DNA of 64,000 nucleotides from Ignavibacteriota bacterium (GTDB lineage Bacteria; Bacteroidota; Ignavibacteria; Ignavibacteriales; Melioribacteraceae). This document shows, piece by piece, positions 1-10,088 of the stretch; the first letter of the stretch is position 1; each line of letters starts with the position of its first letter. The stretch covers positions 2,812,001-2,876,000 of the forward strand of contig JADJGF010000001.1 of NCBI GenBank assembly GCA_016708125.1. Direction: 5' to 3'. The position numbers were made by a program, and so were the translations under genes. A model generated the notes under the pieces. The model made no database searches. It was not told where the DNA came from and worked only from the letters and a program-made list of their open reading frames with translations.

Positions 1-2
1 TT

Positions 3-833
3 TTACCGGCAACCAAAGCACAACCAAAAGAAATGCTGCCTATTATTGATACGCCAACAATTCAATATGTTGTGCAAGAAGCTGTGGATTCCGGAATTGA
101 AGATATTTTAATTATTTCCGGTAAAGGAAAAAGAGCAATTGAAGATCATTTTGATAGAAATTTTGAATTAGAAATTGCGCTCGAAGAAAAAAATGTGCAA
201 GCACTAAATGAGATTAAGAATATTTCTGACATGGCGAAAATTCATTATATCCGACAAAAAGAATTAAAGGGTTTAGGCGATGCAATTTATCATGCAAAAC
301 ATCATGTTGGTAATGAGCCATTCGCAGTTTTGTTGGGAGATACGGTTGTAAGATCAGTTATTCCAGCTACTCAACAATTAATTGATATTTATGAACAATA
401 CAAGCAAATCGTAATTGGTGTAGAGCAAGTTCCAAAAGAAAAAGTTCATAGATATGGAATTGTTGGCGGTGTAAAAATTAATGATTCACTTTATCAATTA
501 AATGAAATGATAGAAAAACCAAGTATTGAAGAAGCGCCATCCAACTTAGCTGTAGCAAGTAGATATATTTTAACTCCCGATATTTTTAAAGCTTTGGAAG
601 AAACTAAAGCCGGAAAGAATAATGAAATTCAACTAACGGATGCGTTAAAAATATTTCTATCAAGAGGTAGTGTTTATTCTTATACATTCGAAGGAAAACG
701 CTATGATATTGGCGATAAACTTGATTATTTAAAAACTACGGTAGAATTTGGTTTAATAAGAAAAGAATTCAGAGAAGAATTTTTGGAATTTCTAAAGGAA
801 ATAATAACTAAGGAAAATGGAGACAAATTATGA
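3..833 (+). CDS. galU: UTP--glucose-1-phosphate uridylyltransferase, 5'-truncated by window edge
   Basis: GalU makes UDP-glucose from UTP and glucose-1-phosphate in the cytoplasm, feeding cell-envelope polysaccharide synthesis. The frame is open from base 3 and reads LPATKAQPKEMLP before the first visible ATG at 33, which is family sequence that precedes any internal methionine. The gene therefore starts left of the window and the ATG at 33 is not the true start. About 20 residues are missing, including the Gly-rich nucleotide-binding loop. Visible family segments include the region around KGKRAIEDHFD, LLGDTVV, and the Lys of MIEKP. The stop overlaps the next start by 4 bp (ATGA), so the pair is translationally coupled. 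Confidence 0.93.
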   Translation, partial: LPATKAQPKEMLPIIDTPTIQYVVQEAVDSGIEDILIISGKGKRAIEDHFDRNFELEIALEEKNVQALNEIKNISDMAKIHYIRQKELKGLGDAIYHAKHHVGNEPFAVLLGDTVVRSVIPATQQLIDIYEQYKQIVIGVEQVPKEKVHRYGIVGGVKINDSLYQLNEMIEKPSIEEAPSNLAVASRYILTPDIFKALEETKAGKNNEIQLTDALKIFLSRGSVYSYTFEGKRYDIGDKLDYLKTTVEFGLIRKEFREEFLEFLKEIITKENGDKL

Positions 834-1591
834 TTTTAGATAAATTCAAATTAGATGGAAAAGTTGCATTAGTAACCGGTTCAAATCAAGGTATTGGACA
901 AATGTATGCAATTGCGTTAGCAGAAGCAGGCGCTGATATTATAGGTGTTTCATACACCTATGATTTTGCAGAAACAGAAAAATTGATAAAAGAAACCGGA
1001 AGAAATTTTAAATATTATGTAAGTGATTTTTCAAACCGAGACTCACTTTATGAATTTATCAAAAATGTAAAAAATGATTTTGAAAAAATAGATATTCTTG
1101 TAAACAATGCCGGAACAATAATGAGAAAACCAATTTCAGAACATCCGGATGAATATTGGGATAGAGTAATTGAAATAAATTTATCCGCACAATTTATTTT
1201 AACTCGTGAGTTTGGCAGAGATATGGCAGAAAGAGGTTATGGAAAGATTGTATTTATTGCATCATTACTTTCTTTCCAAGGTGGAATTACGGTTCCAGGC
1301 TATGCTGCATCAAAAGGTGGAATTAAACAAATCACAATGTCGTTTGCAAATGAGTGGGCTTCAAAAGGAGTAACTGTAAATGCTATTGCTCCGGGTTATA
1401 TTGCCACTGAAAATACAAAAGCATTAAGAGAAGATGCTGTAAGAAATAAGGCTATTTTAGATAGAATTCCGCAAGGAAGATGGGGAACGCCGGAAGATTT
1501 AATGGGAACAATAGTTTTCTTAAGTTCAGACGCATCAAATTATTTAAACGGAAGTGTGGTTACTGTTGACGGCGGCTGGATGGGAAGATAA
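830..1591 (+). CDS. kduD: SDR-family 2-dehydro-3-deoxy-D-gluconate 5-dehydrogenase-like protein
   Basis: This is a classical short-chain dehydrogenase of 253 residues. It has the NAD(P)-binding TGSNQGIG at residues 16-23, NNAG at 92-95, a catalytic serine near 145-148, and the YxxxK pair Y158/K162. Overall similarity is closest to KduD/gluconate 5-dehydrogenase enzymes, which reduce or oxidise keto-deoxygluconate in uronate breakdown. Substrate choice within SDRs cannot be fixed from motifs, so the symbol is a best guess. The start overlaps the galU stop by ATGA. No other pectin or uronate genes are visible nearby. A perfect AT-only palindrome (1597-1616) follows the stop and may act as a weak terminator. 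Confidence 0.8.
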   Translation: MILDKFKLDGKVALVTGSNQGIGQMYAIALAEAGADIIGVSYTYDFAETEKLIKETGRNFKYYVSDFSNRDSLYEFIKNVKNDFEKIDILVNNAGTIMRKPISEHPDEYWDRVIEINLSAQFILTREFGRDMAERGYGKIVFIASLLSFQGGITVPGYAASKGGIKQITMSFANEWASKGVTVNAIAPGYIATENTKALREDAVRNKAILDRIPQGRWGTPEDLMGTIVFLSSDASNYLNGSVVTVDGGWMGR

Positions 1592-1884
1592 ATCACTTTA
1601 ATAAAATTTTATTAAAATAAAACTATTCTTAAAAATTTACTTTCTAATATTATTGTCATATTCTCCAAAGAATAAAAATATAGAATAAGTCTGTAATTGT
1701 ATTGTTTAAAATTTCTCTATTCTAATTAGATGAAGTTTGTAAAAACTTCTTCTAACCTTTTAAGAAACCTTCCAAACTAAATTAAATGAATTTTTAAATT
1801 CCAACCATTTTTTTACGATAATACTTTCAGTGATTGATATTATCCTATAATTAAAGATTTTTAAAAGTATTTTCCGGGGGGAAA
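1592..1884. other. AT-rich intergenic region with candidate promoter before the cache/MCP pair
   Basis: No open reading frame of note was found in these 293 bases. A palindrome of A and T only lies at 1597-1616. TATAAT occurs at 1846-1851, 34 bp before the next ATG, and could be a -10 element, but no good -35 was seen. Bases 1870-1885 read TTTTCC, four G, GGAAAA, so the G-rich ribosome-binding site sits inside a small inverted repeat. Confidence 0.4.
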
Positions 1885-2448
1885 ATGAAAAACAAAAAAC
1901 TTCATTTAATAGAAATTTTGTTGCTTATAATTTTATTTTCTACTCATAATTTTTCTCAAGAAACTCCAGAATCTGTAATCAATTTAACAAAAACTAAATT
2001 AATCAATTGGGCATCTTCAAATAAAATAATTTCTTCAATTAATGATCAAAATGCCAAAAATTTGTCTTTAGATAAAATTAAAGATTTAGATAAAAAATGG
2101 ACATCAACTTCTGGATTAGATGATTTTATGAATCAGATTTTAAATAATGATTGTTCACAATTTTTGAAAAATCTTCGTAAAGAAAATAGTTTTATTGTTG
2201 AAGCTTTTGTGATGGATAATAAAGGTGCAAATGTTGCAATGACCAATAAAACAAGCGATTATTGGCAAGGTGATGAAGATAAGTTTATAAAAAGTTTTAA
2301 TAATGGGAACGGAAAAATTCACTATGGGAAAGTAACTTTTGATGAGAGTACGCAAACATATTTGATTCAAGTTTCAGTGCCGGTTTTGGAAAACAACAAA
2401 ACAATTGGAGTTGTAACATTTGGAATTGATTACGGAAAATTTAAATAA
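1885..2448 (+). CDS. Exported cache (PDC)-type sensor domain protein
   Basis: This 187-residue protein has an N-terminal hydrophobic signal segment (about residues 8-24) and no later membrane segment, so it should be released into the periplasm or held by an uncleaved anchor. The C-terminal half (about residues 100-187) resembles a single PDC/cache ligand-sensing domain of the standalone type, with a DNKG turn, an NKTSDYWQGDE segment, and a final strand rich in V, I and G. The start is the ATG directly after a six-G run (1876-1881), a strong ribosome-binding site. A chemotaxis receptor follows 27 bp after the stop, so this may be a detached sensor or ligand-binding partner for it. The ligand is unknown. 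Confidence 0.65.
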   Translation: MKNKKLHLIEILLLIILFSTHNFSQETPESVINLTKTKLINWASSNKIISSINDQNAKNLSLDKIKDLDKKWTSTSGLDDFMNQILNNDCSQFLKNLRKENSFIVEAFVMDNKGANVAMTNKTSDYWQGDEDKFIKSFNNGNGKIHYGKVTFDESTQTYLIQVSVPVLENNKTIGVVTFGIDYGKFK

Positions 2449-2475
2449 ATAGATAAACCAATTTGGGGTTTGGAA

Positions 2476-4581
2476 ATGTATAAAAAAATTAAAAATTTAA
2501 AAGTCAATCAAAAGATTTCACTCATATTTTCAATTTTTATTGTTCTAATATTATTTATCGGCGGAGTTGGAATTTATAATATGTCAGCCATACATAAAAA
2601 TTTGAAAGATATTGCCGAAGGAGATTTGCCAAGTATTGATCTAATAATTCAAATTGATAGAGATATGCAGCAAGCTTTGGTTGCCCAAAGAACAATGATT
2701 TTTTCAAGTGTGGGCAGCGAAACTTATAAAAATTTATTAGCTGATTATGAAGAAAATATTTCTCAAGTAAATGAAAGATGGAATAATGTAAAAGAATTAG
2801 GACATCATGAAATTAGTGAAGAAGTAATTAATAAATTTGAAGCAGCAAAAGATAATTGGATAAAAGTTTCGCAAAAAATTGTTGATGCAAGAACTTCCGA
2901 TACTCCGGAAGGCAGAATTGAAGCAATTGAATTATCATTTCGAGAAGGTAATGAATCATTTGAAAAGGCAAGAGAATTTATAAATACTTTTACAGAAAAT
3001 TTAGAAAAGGTAACAGAAACCGATATTGCCTCAAGCGACAACTCATATAATTTAGCAATAATTGTTATAAGCAGCGGATTAGGATTTGCAATTTTATTAT
3101 CAATTATAATTGGTAAAGTTGTTAAAAATTTAATAGGAACTCCGGTTGTAAATGCTTCCGAAATGATGAACGATCTTAAAAAAGGAAAACTAAAACACAG
3201 ACTTAATGTTGATACAAATGATGAAATTGGTATTCTCAGCAAATCAATGGATTCGTTTGCAAACACACTTCAAGAAATTACAAATAAAATGTATAAAATT
3301 GCAGACGGTGAATTTAATATAGAAATTAATCATCTCAGTTCAGAAGATGAAATTAGTCCGGCATTACAAAGAACGGTTGAAACACTGCAAAATCTTAAAA
3401 TTGAAACTGACTTTTTAACAAATAGCGCATTGGATGGAAAGCTCAAGAACAGAGGAAATAGTTCTAAATTTAACGGCGGATATCAAGAAATTGTAAAAGG
3501 AATAAACGATACTTTAGACGCAGTAATTCTTCCAATAGAAGAAGGCGCAAAAGTTCTAAAAGTAATGACCGAAGGAGATATGACCGTACGCGTAAACGGG
3601 CAATATAAAGGCGATCATCAACTAATTAAAAATAGTATAAATAGTTTAGCTGATTCTTTTAATTCATTATTAGTTCAGCTTTCCGAAGTAATTCATGCAA
3701 CTGCAAGTGCGTCAAATCAAATAACATCAAGCGCAGAAGAAATGGCTGCGGGATCAGAAGAACAAAGCAGTCAAACCGGAGAAGTTGCAACAGCTATGGA
3801 ACAAATGGCTGCTACAATTGCAGAAACAACAAGAAATGTTATTAAGACAAATGAAGCTGCAAAAGATTCTAAAGAACTGGCTCAAGAAGGTGAAAATATT
3901 ATTGAATCAACAATTAAAGGTATGGCAAAAATAGAAAGTGTTGTAAAGCAAGCTTCTGATATAATTCTTGAATTAGGACAAAGCAGTACACAAATTGGTC
4001 AAATTATAAAAGTTATAAACGAAATTGCCGACCAGACTAATTTATTAGCACTTAATGCTGCAATTGAAGCTGCGCGAGCAGGAGATCATGGACGAGGTTT
4101 TGCAGTTGTTGCAGACGAAGTTAAAAAACTTGCCGAACGAACAACTATTGCAACTAACGAAATTGCCGGAATGATTACAAAAATTCAGCACGATAGTAAT
4201 AATGCGGTTTCTGCAATTCAGAAAGGAAATGAAGAAGTTTCTAAGGGAATGACTGAAGTTGTGAATGCCGGAAAATCAATGAAAAATATTGTTACATCAT
4301 CTGATAAAGTTTTGGAAATTTCTTCGCAAGTTGCAACAACAAGTGAAGAACAATCGGCAACGGTTGAGCAAATTAGTAAAAGTATAGAATTAATTAATTC
4401 TGTTTCTCAAGAATCTTCTGCGGGAATTCAACAAGTTGCAAACGCTACAAATGATTTAAATGTTCTTGCTGAACAGCTTCAAAATATGGTAGGAAAATTC
4501 AAATTAGATAACGGCTCAAATTCAAGCAGTTTTGGCAAAAGTCATAGCGTAAATAAAAAAGGATATTTAGTTGAATCATAA
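2476..4581 (+). CDS. Methyl-accepting chemotaxis protein
   Basis: This is a transmembrane chemoreceptor that would signal to CheW/CheA. It has a first membrane segment near residues 17-36, a four-helix-bundle-type periplasmic domain, a second membrane segment near 192-213, and then a HAMP domain followed by further HAMP-like modules. The long cytoplasmic coiled-coil signalling domain carries the conserved hairpin tip ([21 protein letters not shown] and [18 protein letters not shown]). No C-terminal NWETF-type CheR tether is present. I chose ATG 2476 because GGGG at 2465-2468 is well spaced from it; an in-frame TTG at 2470 is too close to that site. No other che or flagellar genes lie in the window. 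Confidence 0.93.
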   Translation: MYKKIKNLKVNQKISLIFSIFIVLILFIGGVGIYNMSAIHKNLKDIAEGDLPSIDLIIQIDRDMQQALVAQRTMIFSSVGSETYKNLLADYEENISQVNERWNNVKELGHHEISEEVINKFEAAKDNWIKVSQKIVDARTSDTPEGRIEAIELSFREGNESFEKAREFINTFTENLEKVTETDIASSDNSYNLAIIVISSGLGFAILLSIIIGKVVKNLIGTPVVNASEMMNDLKKGKLKHRLNVDTNDEIGILSKSMDSFANTLQEITNKMYKIADGEFNIEINHLSSEDEISPALQRTVETLQNLKIETDFLTNSALDGKLKNRGNSSKFNGGYQEIVKGINDTLDAVILPIEEGAKVLKVMTEGDMTVRVNGQYKGDHQLIKNSINSLADSFNSLLVQLSEVIHATASASNQITSSAEEMAAGSEEQSSQTGEVATAMEQMAATIAETTRNVIKTNEAAKDSKELAQEGENIIESTIKGMAKIESVVKQASDIILELGQSSTQIGQIIKVINEIADQTNLLALNAAIEAARAGDHGRGFAVVADEVKKLAERTTIATNEIAGMITKIQHDSNNAVSAIQKGNEEVSKGMTEVVNAGKSMKNIVTSSDKVLEISSQVATTSEEQSATVEQISKSIELINSVSQESSAGIQQVANATNDLNVLAEQLQNMVGKFKLDNGSNSSSFGKSHSVNKKGYLVES

Positions 4582-4611
4582 TTAAATTATTTAAGAAAAT
4601 TTACTTTAGAA

Positions 4612-4644
4612 AAAAATCCCGTACATTTTATTGCGGGATTTTTT
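4612..4644 (+). terminator. Rho-independent terminator after the chemoreceptor
   Basis: The inverted repeat AAAAATCCCG / CGGGATTTTT has a 12-nt loop and ends in a T run, 30 bp after the chemoreceptor stop. It separates the sensor pair from dapF. Confidence 0.8.
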
Positions 4645-4681
4645 ATAACTACCAATCAAAAAAAATGTTAATTTATTTGTT

Positions 4682-5521
4682 ATGGAGAAAATAAATTTTA
4701 TAAAAATGAACGGAGCCGGAAATGATTTTATTCTGGTTAACCAAATTGAAAATCCAAACTTTGTTCCAAATTCCTATTTGATAAAACAAATTTGCAACAG
4801 AAGAAAAGGGATTGGTGCAGACGGATTATTATTTATCAAAAATAATGAAAATTATGATTTTGAATTAGAATATTATAATTCCAATGGATCACTTGGTTCT
4901 TTATGCGGAAACGGTGCGAGGTGTTCAATAAAATTTGCTATTGATAATTTTGAAATCGGAAAAAATAAAACAACTTTTTTATGCAACAATAAAATTTATT
5001 CGGGAGAGAAAATTGATTCCGAAATTTTCAAATTTAATTTGAATGAAATATCGCAAATAAAAATAAATCAGCAAATTTTATTTGAAGGAAAAAATTTAAA
5101 ATTTCATTTTGTTGATAACGGTTCTCCGCATGTAATAATTTTTTGGGAAGATTTTGAAAATTATACGAAAGATAATTTTGATGAATTTGATGTTTTCAAT
5201 TTTGGAAGAAAAATTAGATATTCTGAAGTTTTCAAACCATTTGGAACAAATGTAAATTTTATTAAAATTGAAAAAAAAATTATCAAAATCAGAACTTTTG
5301 AAAGAGGAGTTGAGGAAGAAACTTTGGCTTGCGGAACCGGAACGGTTGCTTCTGCAATAATTTTAAATTTAATTAACAAAATAAATTCACCAATTACATT
5401 TTTAACAAAAGACAATGATGAATTAATTGTAGAATTTGAAAAAAATGAAAAATTTGAAAAAATTACCTTAACAGGACCTGCAAAAATTAATTATATTGGA
5501 ACTTACAATTTTCAAAAATAG
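4682..5521 (+). CDS. dapF: Diaminopimelate epimerase
   Basis: DapF converts LL- to meso-diaminopimelate for lysine and peptidoglycan synthesis. Both catalytic cysteines are present in their family contexts: C75 in CGNGARC and C217 in ACGTGT. The N-terminal KMNGAGNDF motif is intact, and the length of 279 residues is normal. It starts a run of closely spaced plus-strand genes, with only 8 bp to the next start. No other lysine biosynthesis gene is adjacent. Confidence 0.95.
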   Translation: MEKINFIKMNGAGNDFILVNQIENPNFVPNSYLIKQICNRRKGIGADGLLFIKNNENYDFELEYYNSNGSLGSLCGNGARCSIKFAIDNFEIGKNKTTFLCNNKIYSGEKIDSEIFKFNLNEISQIKINQQILFEGKNLKFHFVDNGSPHVIIFWEDFENYTKDNFDEFDVFNFGRKIRYSEVFKPFGTNVNFIKIEKKIIKIRTFERGVEEETLACGTGTVASAIILNLINKINSPITFLTKDNDELIVEFEKNEKFEKITLTGPAKINYIGTYNFQK

Positions 5522-5529
5522 GGAGTTAC

Positions 5530-5832
5530 ATGGGGAAAGTTATTTTTTCTATTAGTTATGATATAATTCCGGAAAAAAGAGTAGAATATTTAGGAATTGT
5601 GCGTGAATTAAAAAGTATTATAAAATCTGATGGTTTGGAAAGTTATTCTGTATTTGAACAAAAATCAAAAGAAAATAGTTTTCAAGAAATTTATGTTTAC
5701 AAATCTCAACAAGCTTGGGAAGATTCTGACGAAATTGAGAATGAAAGAGTTGATATTTTGATGACAAAATTATCGGATTTAATAAAAGAAAAATCTACTC
5801 AATATTCAACCTTGTTTGAAGTAGAAAATTAA
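5530..5832 (+). CDS. Small ABM-like (dimeric alpha/beta barrel) protein
   Basis: This 100-residue soluble protein has the outline of an antibiotic-biosynthesis-monooxygenase (ABM) fold: an N-terminal strand (VIFSISYDI), a helix, a second strand block with FQEIYVYKSQQAWE, and a C-terminal helix. Such proteins are often small dimeric enzymes or stress factors, but family resemblance is weak and no active site can be named. The ribosome-binding site GGGAG lies just before the ATG and overlaps the dapF stop, so it is probably co-translated with dapF. Confidence 0.55.
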   Translation: MGKVIFSISYDIIPEKRVEYLGIVRELKSIIKSDGLESYSVFEQKSKENSFQEIYVYKSQQAWEDSDEIENERVDILMTKLSDLIKEKSTQYSTLFEVEN

Positions 5833-5860
5833 TAATTTTTAATAAAGCAAGAATTTTAAG

Positions 5861-6904
5861 ATGTATGAATATGTCGGCGCAATTCATATGCACTCAAAAT
5901 TTTCCGATGGTTCCGGAGATCCTGCCAAAATAGCTCAATTTGCCGATGAAGTTGGGCTCGATTTTATAATTCTAACCGACCATAATACTTTAAGAGCTTT
6001 ACATGAAGGCTTTGAAAAATGGTATGGTCAAACTTTGTTGCTGGTTGGCTGTGAATTGAATGATAAATTCAATAAAAATCATTACTTGGCAATGAATATT
6101 TCGGAAACATATTCCACGCGACAATCGGCAAAAGAATATGTTAAAAAAGTTAAAGATGCCGGCGGAATTGGATTTATTGCACATCCGCATGAAGAAAGAA
6201 ATTCCATGAAAGAACATCCGCCTTATCCTTGGACTGATTGGGATGCCGGAGATTTTACCGGAATTGAAATTTGGAATCACATGTCGGAATGGATGGAAGG
6301 ATTAACTGAACAAAATAAATACAACCATTTTATTCATCCGTTAAAATCAATTGTTGGTCCATCAAAAAAGACTTTGCAAAAATGGGATGAATTAAATAAA
6401 AAAAGAAAAGTTGTTGGAATTGGCGGAATTGACGCACATGCACATAAAATTAATGTTTTGGGATTTGTGGAAGTTGAAGTATTTCCATATAAAGTTTTAT
6501 TCAAATCAATTAGAACGCATATTTTAACTGAAAAGAAATTGCGAGCAAAAAATATTTCCGTCGATTCATCAAAAAAAATAATTTATGATAGTCTTGAAGA
6601 AGGAAAATGTTTTATTTCCAATGATTACCATGGTGATGCAAAAGGATTTAAATTTTATGCCAAATTGGGAAAAGAACATTTCCAAATGGGCGATACAATT
6701 AAAAGTTCTGGGAAAGTTAATCTTAAAGTTATCCTTCCAAATAAACTTGGAAAAATTACTTTAATTAATAACGGAAAACCACTTAGCACAGTTGAAAATA
6801 CTGAAGCTGATTTTATTGTTCAAAAACCCGGGCAATATAGAGTTGAAGTTTACTTAAACGAACACGCATGGATTTTTTCTAATCATATTAGGATTGAAAA
6901 CTAA
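5861..6904 (+). CDS. PHP-domain metal-dependent hydrolase
   Basis: The N-terminal part is a PHP domain, a metal-dependent phosphoesterase fold. Metal ligands are visible in order: HMHS near residue 9-12, a Lys/Asp segment, LTDHN near 40, HPHEE near 107, and the late DAHAH near 200. The remaining C-terminal part is beta-rich, with TLINNGKPL and VEVYL strands, and looks like an immunoglobulin-like accessory domain. There is no signal peptide, so it is cytoplasmic. The substrate is unknown; histidinol-phosphatase or a nucleotide phosphoesterase are possible from the fold alone. It lies in the dapF-gcvH run. Confidence 0.75.
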   Translation: MYEYVGAIHMHSKFSDGSGDPAKIAQFADEVGLDFIILTDHNTLRALHEGFEKWYGQTLLLVGCELNDKFNKNHYLAMNISETYSTRQSAKEYVKKVKDAGGIGFIAHPHEERNSMKEHPPYPWTDWDAGDFTGIEIWNHMSEWMEGLTEQNKYNHFIHPLKSIVGPSKKTLQKWDELNKKRKVVGIGGIDAHAHKINVLGFVEVEVFPYKVLFKSIRTHILTEKKLRAKNISVDSSKKIIYDSLEEGKCFISNDYHGDAKGFKFYAKLGKEHFQMGDTIKSSGKVNLKVILPNKLGKITLINNGKPLSTVENTEADFIVQKPGQYRVEVYLNEHAWIFSNHIRIEN

Positions 6905-6960
6905 TATTTATTATTTTTCCCGTTCAAAATTGATTCACATTCAAAAATCCAAATAAAATT

Positions 6961-7644
6961 ATGATCGGAAAAAAGAAAAAACTATCGAAAAAAGAAATTC
7001 AAGAAGACAAACTTGTAACCAGTTTTTATAAAACTCAAGGCTTCTTTGAAAAAAATCAACAATATTTATTAATTGGCGTTGGCATTATTGCGGCAATTGT
7101 TTTAGCGGTCTTTTGGTACAACAGCAAAGTTGAAGACGATAATCTTCAGGCAACTACTCAGCTTGCAAGTATAATTCCTTTATATGAAAATGGTCAATAT
7201 CAAAAAGCAATTGACGGAGAACCGGGAACAAATGTAGTGGGTTTAACTTCAATTGTTGATAATTACGGAAGCACAGAACAAGGCGAAATTGCTAAAATGT
7301 ATTTGGCAAACTGTTATTTCTCTTTGGGAAATTACCAAAAGGCTATGGAATTTTATTCAGATTATTCCGGTGATAGCGATTTATATAAAGCAAGTTCATT
7401 AGCAGGACAAGCAGCATGTAATGAAATGCTTGGAAATTATGAAGATGCTGCCGATGATTACGAAAAAGCATCAAAAATTGTTAAAATAGAATCACAATCA
7501 GCAACTTATTTATTAAGTGCCGGAAAAAATTATCTCAAATCAAATTCTGCTGAAAAAGCAAAAGAATTATTTGAGAAAATTAAAAATGATTACAAAAACA
7601 CAACTTCAGCAAGAGAAATTGATAGATTTCTCTATAATTTTTAA
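6961..7644 (+). CDS. Single-pass membrane protein with tetratricopeptide repeats (YfgM-like layout)
   Basis: The protein has a basic cytoplasmic N terminus, one membrane helix at about residues 36-53, and a periplasmic C-terminal domain with TPR-like helices (for example AKMYLANCYFSLGNYQKAMEF and AGQAACNEMLGNYEDAADDY). The layout matches the YfgM/TPR_21 type of ancillary translocon or periplasmic scaffold proteins. This is family resemblance, not proof of a role at SecYEG. It sits 30 bp before efp in what appears to be one transcript. Confidence 0.65.
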   Translation: MIGKKKKLSKKEIQEDKLVTSFYKTQGFFEKNQQYLLIGVGIIAAIVLAVFWYNSKVEDDNLQATTQLASIIPLYENGQYQKAIDGEPGTNVVGLTSIVDNYGSTEQGEIAKMYLANCYFSLGNYQKAMEFYSDYSGDSDLYKASSLAGQAACNEMLGNYEDAADDYEKASKIVKIESQSATYLLSAGKNYLKSNSAEKAKELFEKIKNDYKNTTSAREIDRFLYNF

Positions 7645-7674
7645 TTCAATTTAATAACAAAAATATTTAAGGGT

Positions 7675-8241
7675 ATGGCAGATACAGCAGATTTCAGAAA
7701 TGGACTAATCATTAAATTCAAAAATGATTTATACGCAATTACAGAATTTCAACATGTAAAACCCGGCAAGGGCGGAGCTTTTGTAAGAACAACTCTTAAA
7801 AATTTGCGAAACGGAAAGGTTTTAGATAATACTTTCAGATCCGGCGAAAGTGTTGAAATTGTTAGAGTTGAAAGAAGAAAATATCAATATCTTTTTAGAG
7901 AATCCAACGATTTAGTAATTATGGATAATGATACCTACGAACAAATAAATGTTTCTGAAGAATTGTTTGACGGAGGCGATAAGTTTTTAAAAGAAGGTGA
8001 GGAAATTGAATTACTTCTTGATGATAAAGAGCAAATTGTTACGGTTGAAATTCCATTATTTGTTCAATTAAAAGTAGTTGAAACAGAACCAGGTTTTAGA
8101 GGAAATACAGCAACAAACGCAATGAAATCAGCAAAATTAGAAACCGGCGTAACAATCAACGTTCCACTTTTTATTGATCAAGATGATATTCTAAAAGTTG
8201 ATACTAGAACCGGACAATACATGGAAAGAATTAAAAGTTAA
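7675..8241 (+). CDS. efp: Translation elongation factor P
   Basis: EF-P rescues ribosomes stalled at polyproline stretches. The 188-residue protein has the three-beta-barrel layout. The modifiable loop reads PGKGGAF with Lys at residue 32, where other bacteria carry beta-lysyl-lysine, hypusine-like or 5-aminopentanol modifications. No modification enzyme gene (epmA or ymfI type) is seen nearby. The gene is followed after 8 bp by accB, an efp-accB-accC order common in bacteria. Confidence 0.97.
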   Translation: MADTADFRNGLIIKFKNDLYAITEFQHVKPGKGGAFVRTTLKNLRNGKVLDNTFRSGESVEIVRVERRKYQYLFRESNDLVIMDNDTYEQINVSEELFDGGDKFLKEGEEIELLLDDKEQIVTVEIPLFVQLKVVETEPGFRGNTATNAMKSAKLETGVTINVPLFIDQDDILKVDTRTGQYMERIKS

Positions 8242-8249
8242 GGGGCAAA

Positions 8250-8717
8250 ATGGATATCAATGAAATTAAAAAACTTATAAAAGTTTTTGAAAATAGTGCA
8301 ATCACTGAATTATCCGTTCAAGAAGGTGATTTAAAAATTAAAATTTCCAAAAATGGTTCCGTTGGTACTCCAATTTACACAACTCAAAATATTCCATTTC
8401 AAAATTTAGCGAGCAATAATTCAGAATCAAATAAAACTACAACAGTAATAGAAACTCCGCAAGTTAAGGAAGAAAATTTTCATATAATAAAATCCCCAAT
8501 AGTTGGTACTTTTTATAGATCCCCTGCTCCGGACGCAGATCCTTATGTTCAAATTGGTGATACAGTTAATACCGGAAGCGTTCTTTGTATTGTTGAAGCT
8601 ATGAAATTAATGAATGAAATTGAATGTGATTTAAGTGGAAAAATTATTCAGATATTAGTTGAAGATGGAACTCCGGTTGAATATAACCAGCCATTATTCA
8701 AAATAGAAAAGAGTTAA
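8250..8717 (+). CDS. accB: Acetyl-CoA carboxylase biotin carboxyl carrier protein
   Basis: This is the carrier subunit for the first step of fatty-acid synthesis. The C-terminal biotinyl domain (about residues 75-155) contains the EAMKLM signature with the biotinylated Lys at residue 119. The N-terminal 30 residues form the usual helix-strand region, followed by a low-complexity linker rich in S, N, T and P. It lies directly between efp and accC, so its synthesis is probably coupled to AccC. Confidence 0.96.
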   Translation: MDINEIKKLIKVFENSAITELSVQEGDLKIKISKNGSVGTPIYTTQNIPFQNLASNNSESNKTTTVIETPQVKEENFHIIKSPIVGTFYRSPAPDADPYVQIGDTVNTGSVLCIVEAMKLMNEIECDLSGKIIQILVEDGTPVEYNQPLFKIEKS

Positions 8718-8735
8718 TAATCTTAGGAGTTCTTT

Positions 8736-10073
8736 TTGTTCAAAAAAATACTGATTGCAAATAGAGGCGAAATTGCATTAAGAATAATTAGAACTTGCAA
8801 AGAGTTGGGAATTCCAACAGTTGCGGTTTATTCAGTTGTTGATAAAGATTCTCTCCATGTTGTTTTTGCCGATGAAGCAGTTTGTATAGGTCCCGCATCT
8901 TCCAAAGAAAGCTACCTAAAAATTCCAAGTATAATCTCTGCTGCACAAGTTACCGGAGCAGATGCAATTCATCCGGGATACGGATTTTTAGCAGAGAATT
9001 CAGAATTTTCTGAAATTTGTGCCGAATCAAATATAAAGTTTATCGGTCCTTCACCGGATATGATTAATAAAATGGGTGATAAAGCTTTTGCAAAATCTAC
9101 AATGAAAAAATGTGGAGTTCCGGTTGTTCCTGGAAGTGACGGAGCTGTTGCCGATGTTGAAGAAGCTAAAAAAATTGCACAAGAAATTGGTTATCCTTTA
9201 ATGTTGAAAGCTTCTGCTGGCGGCGGCGGTAAAGGAATGAGAATTGTTTGGAAAGAAGACGAAATTACAAAAGCTTTTCAAACTGCAAGCAATGAAGCTT
9301 TTGCAGCTTTTAATAACGGTGAACTTTATTTAGAAAAATTTATTGAAAATCCTCATCATGTTGAAATTCAAATAATGGGCGATCAATTTGGAAATGTTTA
9401 TCATTACGGCGAAAGAGATTGCACAATTCAGCGCAGACATCAAAAATTAATAGAAGAAACTCCGAGTCCAATTATTACTGATGAGACAAGACAAAAAATG
9501 GCTGAAGCTGCAATTCTTGGCGCTAAATCTGTAAATTATGAAGGTGCCGGAACAATTGAATTTTTAGTAGATAAAAATCAGAATTTTTATTTCATAGAAA
9601 TGAACACAAGAATTCAAGTTGAGCATCCGGTTACGGAAATGGTAAATAATATAGATTTGATCAAACAACAAATTTTAGTTGCCGCAGGAAATAAAATTAC
9701 CGAAATTCCACAAAAGCCAATTGGACATTGTTTTGAATTTAGAATAAATGCTGAAGATCCTGAAAATGGTTTCAGACCATCTCCGGGAAAAATAAATTAT
9801 TTACATTTTCCGGGTGGTTTTGGTGTTAGAATTGATTCTCATATTTATAATCAATATACAATTCCATCAAATTATGATTCTTTGGTAGCCAAACTAATTG
9901 TTTGGGGTATGGATAGAGAACACGCAATTTCAAGAGCTCTTAGAGCTTTTGAAGAATTTGCCGTTGACGGAATTAAAACAACAATTCCATTTCACATTAA
10001 AGTTTTACAAAACGAAAAATTTAGAAATGCTGATTATGATACTTCTTTTATAGATAAATATTTTGCGAAATAA
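8736..10073 (+). CDS. accC: Acetyl-CoA carboxylase biotin carboxylase subunit
   Basis: AccC carboxylates biotin on AccB using ATP and bicarbonate. The 445-residue protein has the ATP-grasp fold, with the glycine loop [12 protein letters not shown] near residues 159-170, [18 protein letters not shown], and the catalytic [10 protein letters not shown] near 290. Translation starts at a TTG (8736), because AGGAG at 8725-8729 is ideally spaced and the family N terminus ([13 protein letters not shown]) begins there. The carboxyltransferase genes are not in the window. Confidence 0.96.
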   Translation: MFKKILIANRGEIALRIIRTCKELGIPTVAVYSVVDKDSLHVVFADEAVCIGPASSKESYLKIPSIISAAQVTGADAIHPGYGFLAENSEFSEICAESNIKFIGPSPDMINKMGDKAFAKSTMKKCGVPVVPGSDGAVADVEEAKKIAQEIGYPLMLKASAGGGGKGMRIVWKEDEITKAFQTASNEAFAAFNNGELYLEKFIENPHHVEIQIMGDQFGNVYHYGERDCTIQRRHQKLIEETPSPIITDETRQKMAEAAILGAKSVNYEGAGTIEFLVDKNQNFYFIEMNTRIQVEHPVTEMVNNIDLIKQQILVAAGNKITEIPQKPIGHCFEFRINAEDPENGFRPSPGKINYLHFPGGFGVRIDSHIYNQYTIPSNYDSLVAKLIVWGMDREHAISRALRAFEEFAVDGIKTTIPFHIKVLQNEKFRNADYDTSFIDKYFAK

Positions 10074-10088
10074 ATAGTAGAGGTTAAT

